Shown: one piece after another, positions 61,491 to 64,000 of the stretch
Position numbering within the stretch: position 1 is the stretch's first letter
Layout of the letters: each line of letters begins with the position of its first letter
Assembly: GCF_002895565.1 (NCBI RefSeq)
Contig: NZ_AZRN01000023.1
Coordinates: forward strand, 1 to 64,000
Length of the DNA stretch: 64,000 bases
Source of the DNA: Petrotoga mexicana DSM 14811
Lineage (GTDB): Bacteria; Thermotogota; Thermotogae; Petrotogales; Petrotogaceae
Reading direction: 5' to 3'
Notes under the pieces: generated by a model
What the model saw: the letters and a program-made list of their open reading frames with translations, nothing else
The model's database searches: none
Told to the model about the DNA's origin: nothing
Position numbers and translations under genes: made by a program

Positions 61491-64000
61491 TGTATTACGT
61501 TGGTTTTGATATTGGATCCTCGAGTATTCACGTAGCGGTCATTGATGAAGAAGGAAAACTAAAATACGTAAAAGAAAGTATTCCACATTTTGGTGTGCCT
61601 TTAAAAAGGCTACCCGAGATTTGGGAATCGATAAAACCTGAATTGGATGGGGAAATACTTTCCACATCGTTCACTGGCATAGGTGCGCAACTTTTTAACA
61701 AAGTTTTTCCGGAACTCTTGTTTGATTACGAGAGTGTTACTATTCCCAAAGGTGCTTCTTTTCTTGAACCAAACGTTTCCTATGTATTCCACATTGGAGC
61801 AAAGGACTCCTATTTTTTAAGACTTGGACATCTTAAAGACAAGGTGAATCTTATAGAGTGGTCAGCTAATAGCAAATGTGGTGGCGGTTCGGGGATTTTA
61901 GTTGAAAAACAGTTGAAAAGGTTATACTTAAAAAACGATTCTGAGTTTTTTCAGTTAGATGATTACTCACAAAAAATTAAACTAATGAAAAGATTATATG
62001 CGCAAGCAGAGAACGAGGTGAAAGATTACAGCGATATTCAAGGCTTCAACGCGAGATGTGGTGTTGTAATTCAATCAGATTTGATACATGAACAAAATGA
62101 AGGTGCTCAAAGGCCTTTTTTAGTTGCAAAATTGTACTCTACAGTGGCAAGAAATTATAAAAATGACGTGATTGGAGCGAGGGAACTTGATCCTTCTCTT
62201 TCTGCAATAGCTACAGGTGGAGTCTTTTCAAGTGATTATATCCTAAAAAGTTTTAACTTGTTAACCAATTTAAATGTTAAAAGGCCTAAGTACCATACGG
62301 CGATTGGAGCAATTGGAATAGCTTTAGAAGCGTTAGAAAAGAAGAATAAATTTGTGATAGATTTTAACAGACTTTCTGAAATCTCTAATTTTACAAGGAG
62401 TAAACGTCCCTATGCTAAACCTCTTTATGCCTTCCTTGATAAAGTTCACAACTATGAGGGAAAAATTGAGCAAGTGCAACCAGATGTGGTTAGAGACGTC
62501 ACCATAGGAGTAGATGGTGGTTCAACTACCACAAAAGCTGCTATTGTGGACGTTGAAACGGGAGATCTTTTAGACAAGATCTACATCAGCACCCACGGCG
62601 ATCCAGAAAAGGCTCTTAAAGAAGTGTTTAGACATTTAGCCAAAAAATCTAACAATTATAATGTCCTTGGAGTATGTACTACAGGATCAGCCAGAAAATT
62701 GTACGAAAGAATTTTGATAAGTCAAAAGAAAAAAGAAGCTTTAGAAGAGGAAGGATACACAGTTTTAGATGGAGCCGTTGATGAAGTCACATGTCACGCC
62801 AAAGGAATTAAATTTCACGATGAAAAGATCGACACAATATTTGAAATTGGTGGACAAGATATGAAGTTCACTTCTTTCAAACTTAATGGGGAAGAAGCTA
62901 CAGATCAGATAAAAGAGGCTAGGATGAATTATTCATGTCAAGCTGGGGCAGGTCAAACATTGGAAAACATGGCTCAATTGTTAGGCTTGGATGTCAAATC
63001 AACACTTCAAGAAGCAGCATTGAAGGCTGAAAAAGTGCCAATTATAGATTCTACATGCGGCGTTTTCATGGAGATGGAAGAAAACCGTTTAATTTCCGAG
63101 GGTTTTTCACAAGAAGAGATAGCGGCAGCGATAGTTAGATCCACCGCAGCTAGTTATTTTAATAAGTTTGTTGGAGGTCCACAACATGTCCAAAACAAAT
63201 GCTCTTGTCAAGGTGGACCAGCCTTGGGCAAAGCTTTCCTGGCAGCAATGGCACAAGTTACGAATAAAGATATCTATGCCTATCCCCACAGAGAGTTGTT
63301 TGGAGCATGGGGAGCAGGTCTTTTTCTAAGAGAAGAGATATTGAAGCTGAAAAAAGAAGGAAAAGAAGTACGCTCAGCTTTCAGAGGCTTCGAAGTAGTG
63401 AATATGAAATTTGAAAAAGAAGAGGTAATGTGTTCAGATTACTTCGGCAAATTGTCCTGTAAGGTAAGAAACTGCAAATTGAAAATCTTTACCATCGGTG
63501 GGGAAAAAGTTATAACCGGTGGTTTTTGCCCAAGAGGTAACAGTGAAGGGGCAGAAAAAACAAAGGTAGATTATGTTGAAGTTTATCATAGATTGTTTGA
63601 AAAACATTTTGAAGGTATCAATTACGAAAAATTGGATGAAATAAATGTCGATAACGAAAAAACGGTAGGTATTCACAGGGCTGGAGTAACTTTAGGAGAA
63701 ATAGGGGTTTGGTCTGCAGCATTGCTTAGTAAAATTGGATTTTTACCGGTATTATCTCCAATTTCAGATGAAGAAATCGCACAAAGAGGTATTAATATTG
63801 CTCCTACAGAGTTTTGTATAGCGATGAAACTCGTTGTAGGACATGGGGATCTACTGGCAAAAGATAAAAGGATAAAACATCTGTTTAACCCGTCGGTTAT
63901 TGAAGAAGTAAGAGATAAAAAACCAATGAGAAAATTCTGCATATATACTGAGGCTGAAGGTTACTTGTTACAAGACATATTGGGATTGGAAGAAGACAGA
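61491..64000 (+). CDS. 2-hydroxyacyl-CoA dehydratase activase-type protein (BcrAD/BadFG), runs off the window
   Basis: The reading frame stays open for 836 codons to the window end. Two ASKHA ATPase domains follow each other: YYVGFDIGSSSIHVAVIDEE (from residue 2) and TIGVDGGSTTTKAAIVDVET (about 340), with FEIGGQDMKF and the cluster-type Cys CGVFMEMEEN and NKCSCQGG in the second. Next comes a DUF2229-like region with Cys motifs (KVRNCKLKIF, TGGFCPRGN). Such large fused activases use ATP to drive an electron into a dehydratase or related radical enzyme; the partner is outside the window. GGGAG precedes the ATG. Confidence 0.85.

Noticed and set aside
1-64000. CRISPR array or prophage
   Set aside because: No regularly spaced short repeats and no phage structural or integrase genes were seen; the repeats found are IS-, promoter- or leader-associated.

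Overview
The window is AT-rich bacterial DNA. The gene set suggests a member of the Thermotogota, most likely Petrotoga or a close relative. The evidence is an Opp/Dpp transporter with enlarged DppC and OppF proteins, a compact pheA-ilv-leu-cimA block, a sugar ABC locus, a cobalamin-salvage island that looks imported from Firmicutes, and frequent TTG/GTG starts with strong GGAGG Shine-Dalgarno sites. The phylum call is fairly firm; the genus is an inference without database support.

Layout. 1-5.5 kb: a MIF-family protein, an unknown protein, tRNA-Val(GAC), an MFS exporter, an IS3-type element with a -1 frameshift signal and a shortened ISL3-type element. 5.5-9.35 kb (minus strand): a tight operon with a 29-residue peptide gene ending IRCVIRC, an M50 protease, an arginase-fold ureohydrolase, an LpxL/HtrB-like acyltransferase homologue and a spermidine-synthase-fold transferase. 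I read this as an undescribed RiPP (modified peptide) cluster. 9.35-17 kb: a rearranged peptide-signalling and peptide-modification region. A 47-residue secreted peptide is divergent from a TPR-like 574-residue protein (candidate signal and sensor). The peptide gene is followed by a Cys-rich 40-residue peptide, a radical SAM/SPASM maturase and an ABC exporter ATPase that is split by an IS1634-type element with a 152-bp target duplication. A decayed second copy of the signal/sensor module lies at 9.4-9.9 kb, next to the first RiPP operon.

17.5-24.1 kb: oligopeptide ABC transporter (five genes). 24.1-26.2 kb: ECF sigma factor, a small overlapping protein, homoserine kinase and an RseC-like protein. 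26.5-29.5 kb: glutamate dehydrogenase, a membrane protein and a MocR-type aminotransferase. 29.6-41.4 kb (minus): cimA, leuB, leuD, leuC, leuA, ilvC, ilvN, ilvB, ilvD and pheA, read from one strong promoter upstream of pheA; isoleucine is probably made through citramalate. 41.9-45.3 kb: AEC transporter, esterase and FGGY kinase. 45.7-56.8 kb: a sugar-catabolic locus (LacI regulator, Rbs-type ABC transporter, FucU mutarotase, FSA-type transaldolase, frameshifted LacI, FucI-like isomerase, Asp-box sialidase-like protein, FGGY kinase). 57-61 kb: cobalamin riboswitch and terminator, cobT, cobU, cobS, cobC, with remnants of cobD and cobQ. 61.5 kb to the end: a large 2-hydroxyacyl-CoA dehydratase activase-type protein that runs off the window.

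A GC-rich element of about 40 bp recurs four times (1, 3103, 29563, 61402). Each copy lies just upstream of, and in the same orientation as, an unrelated gene.
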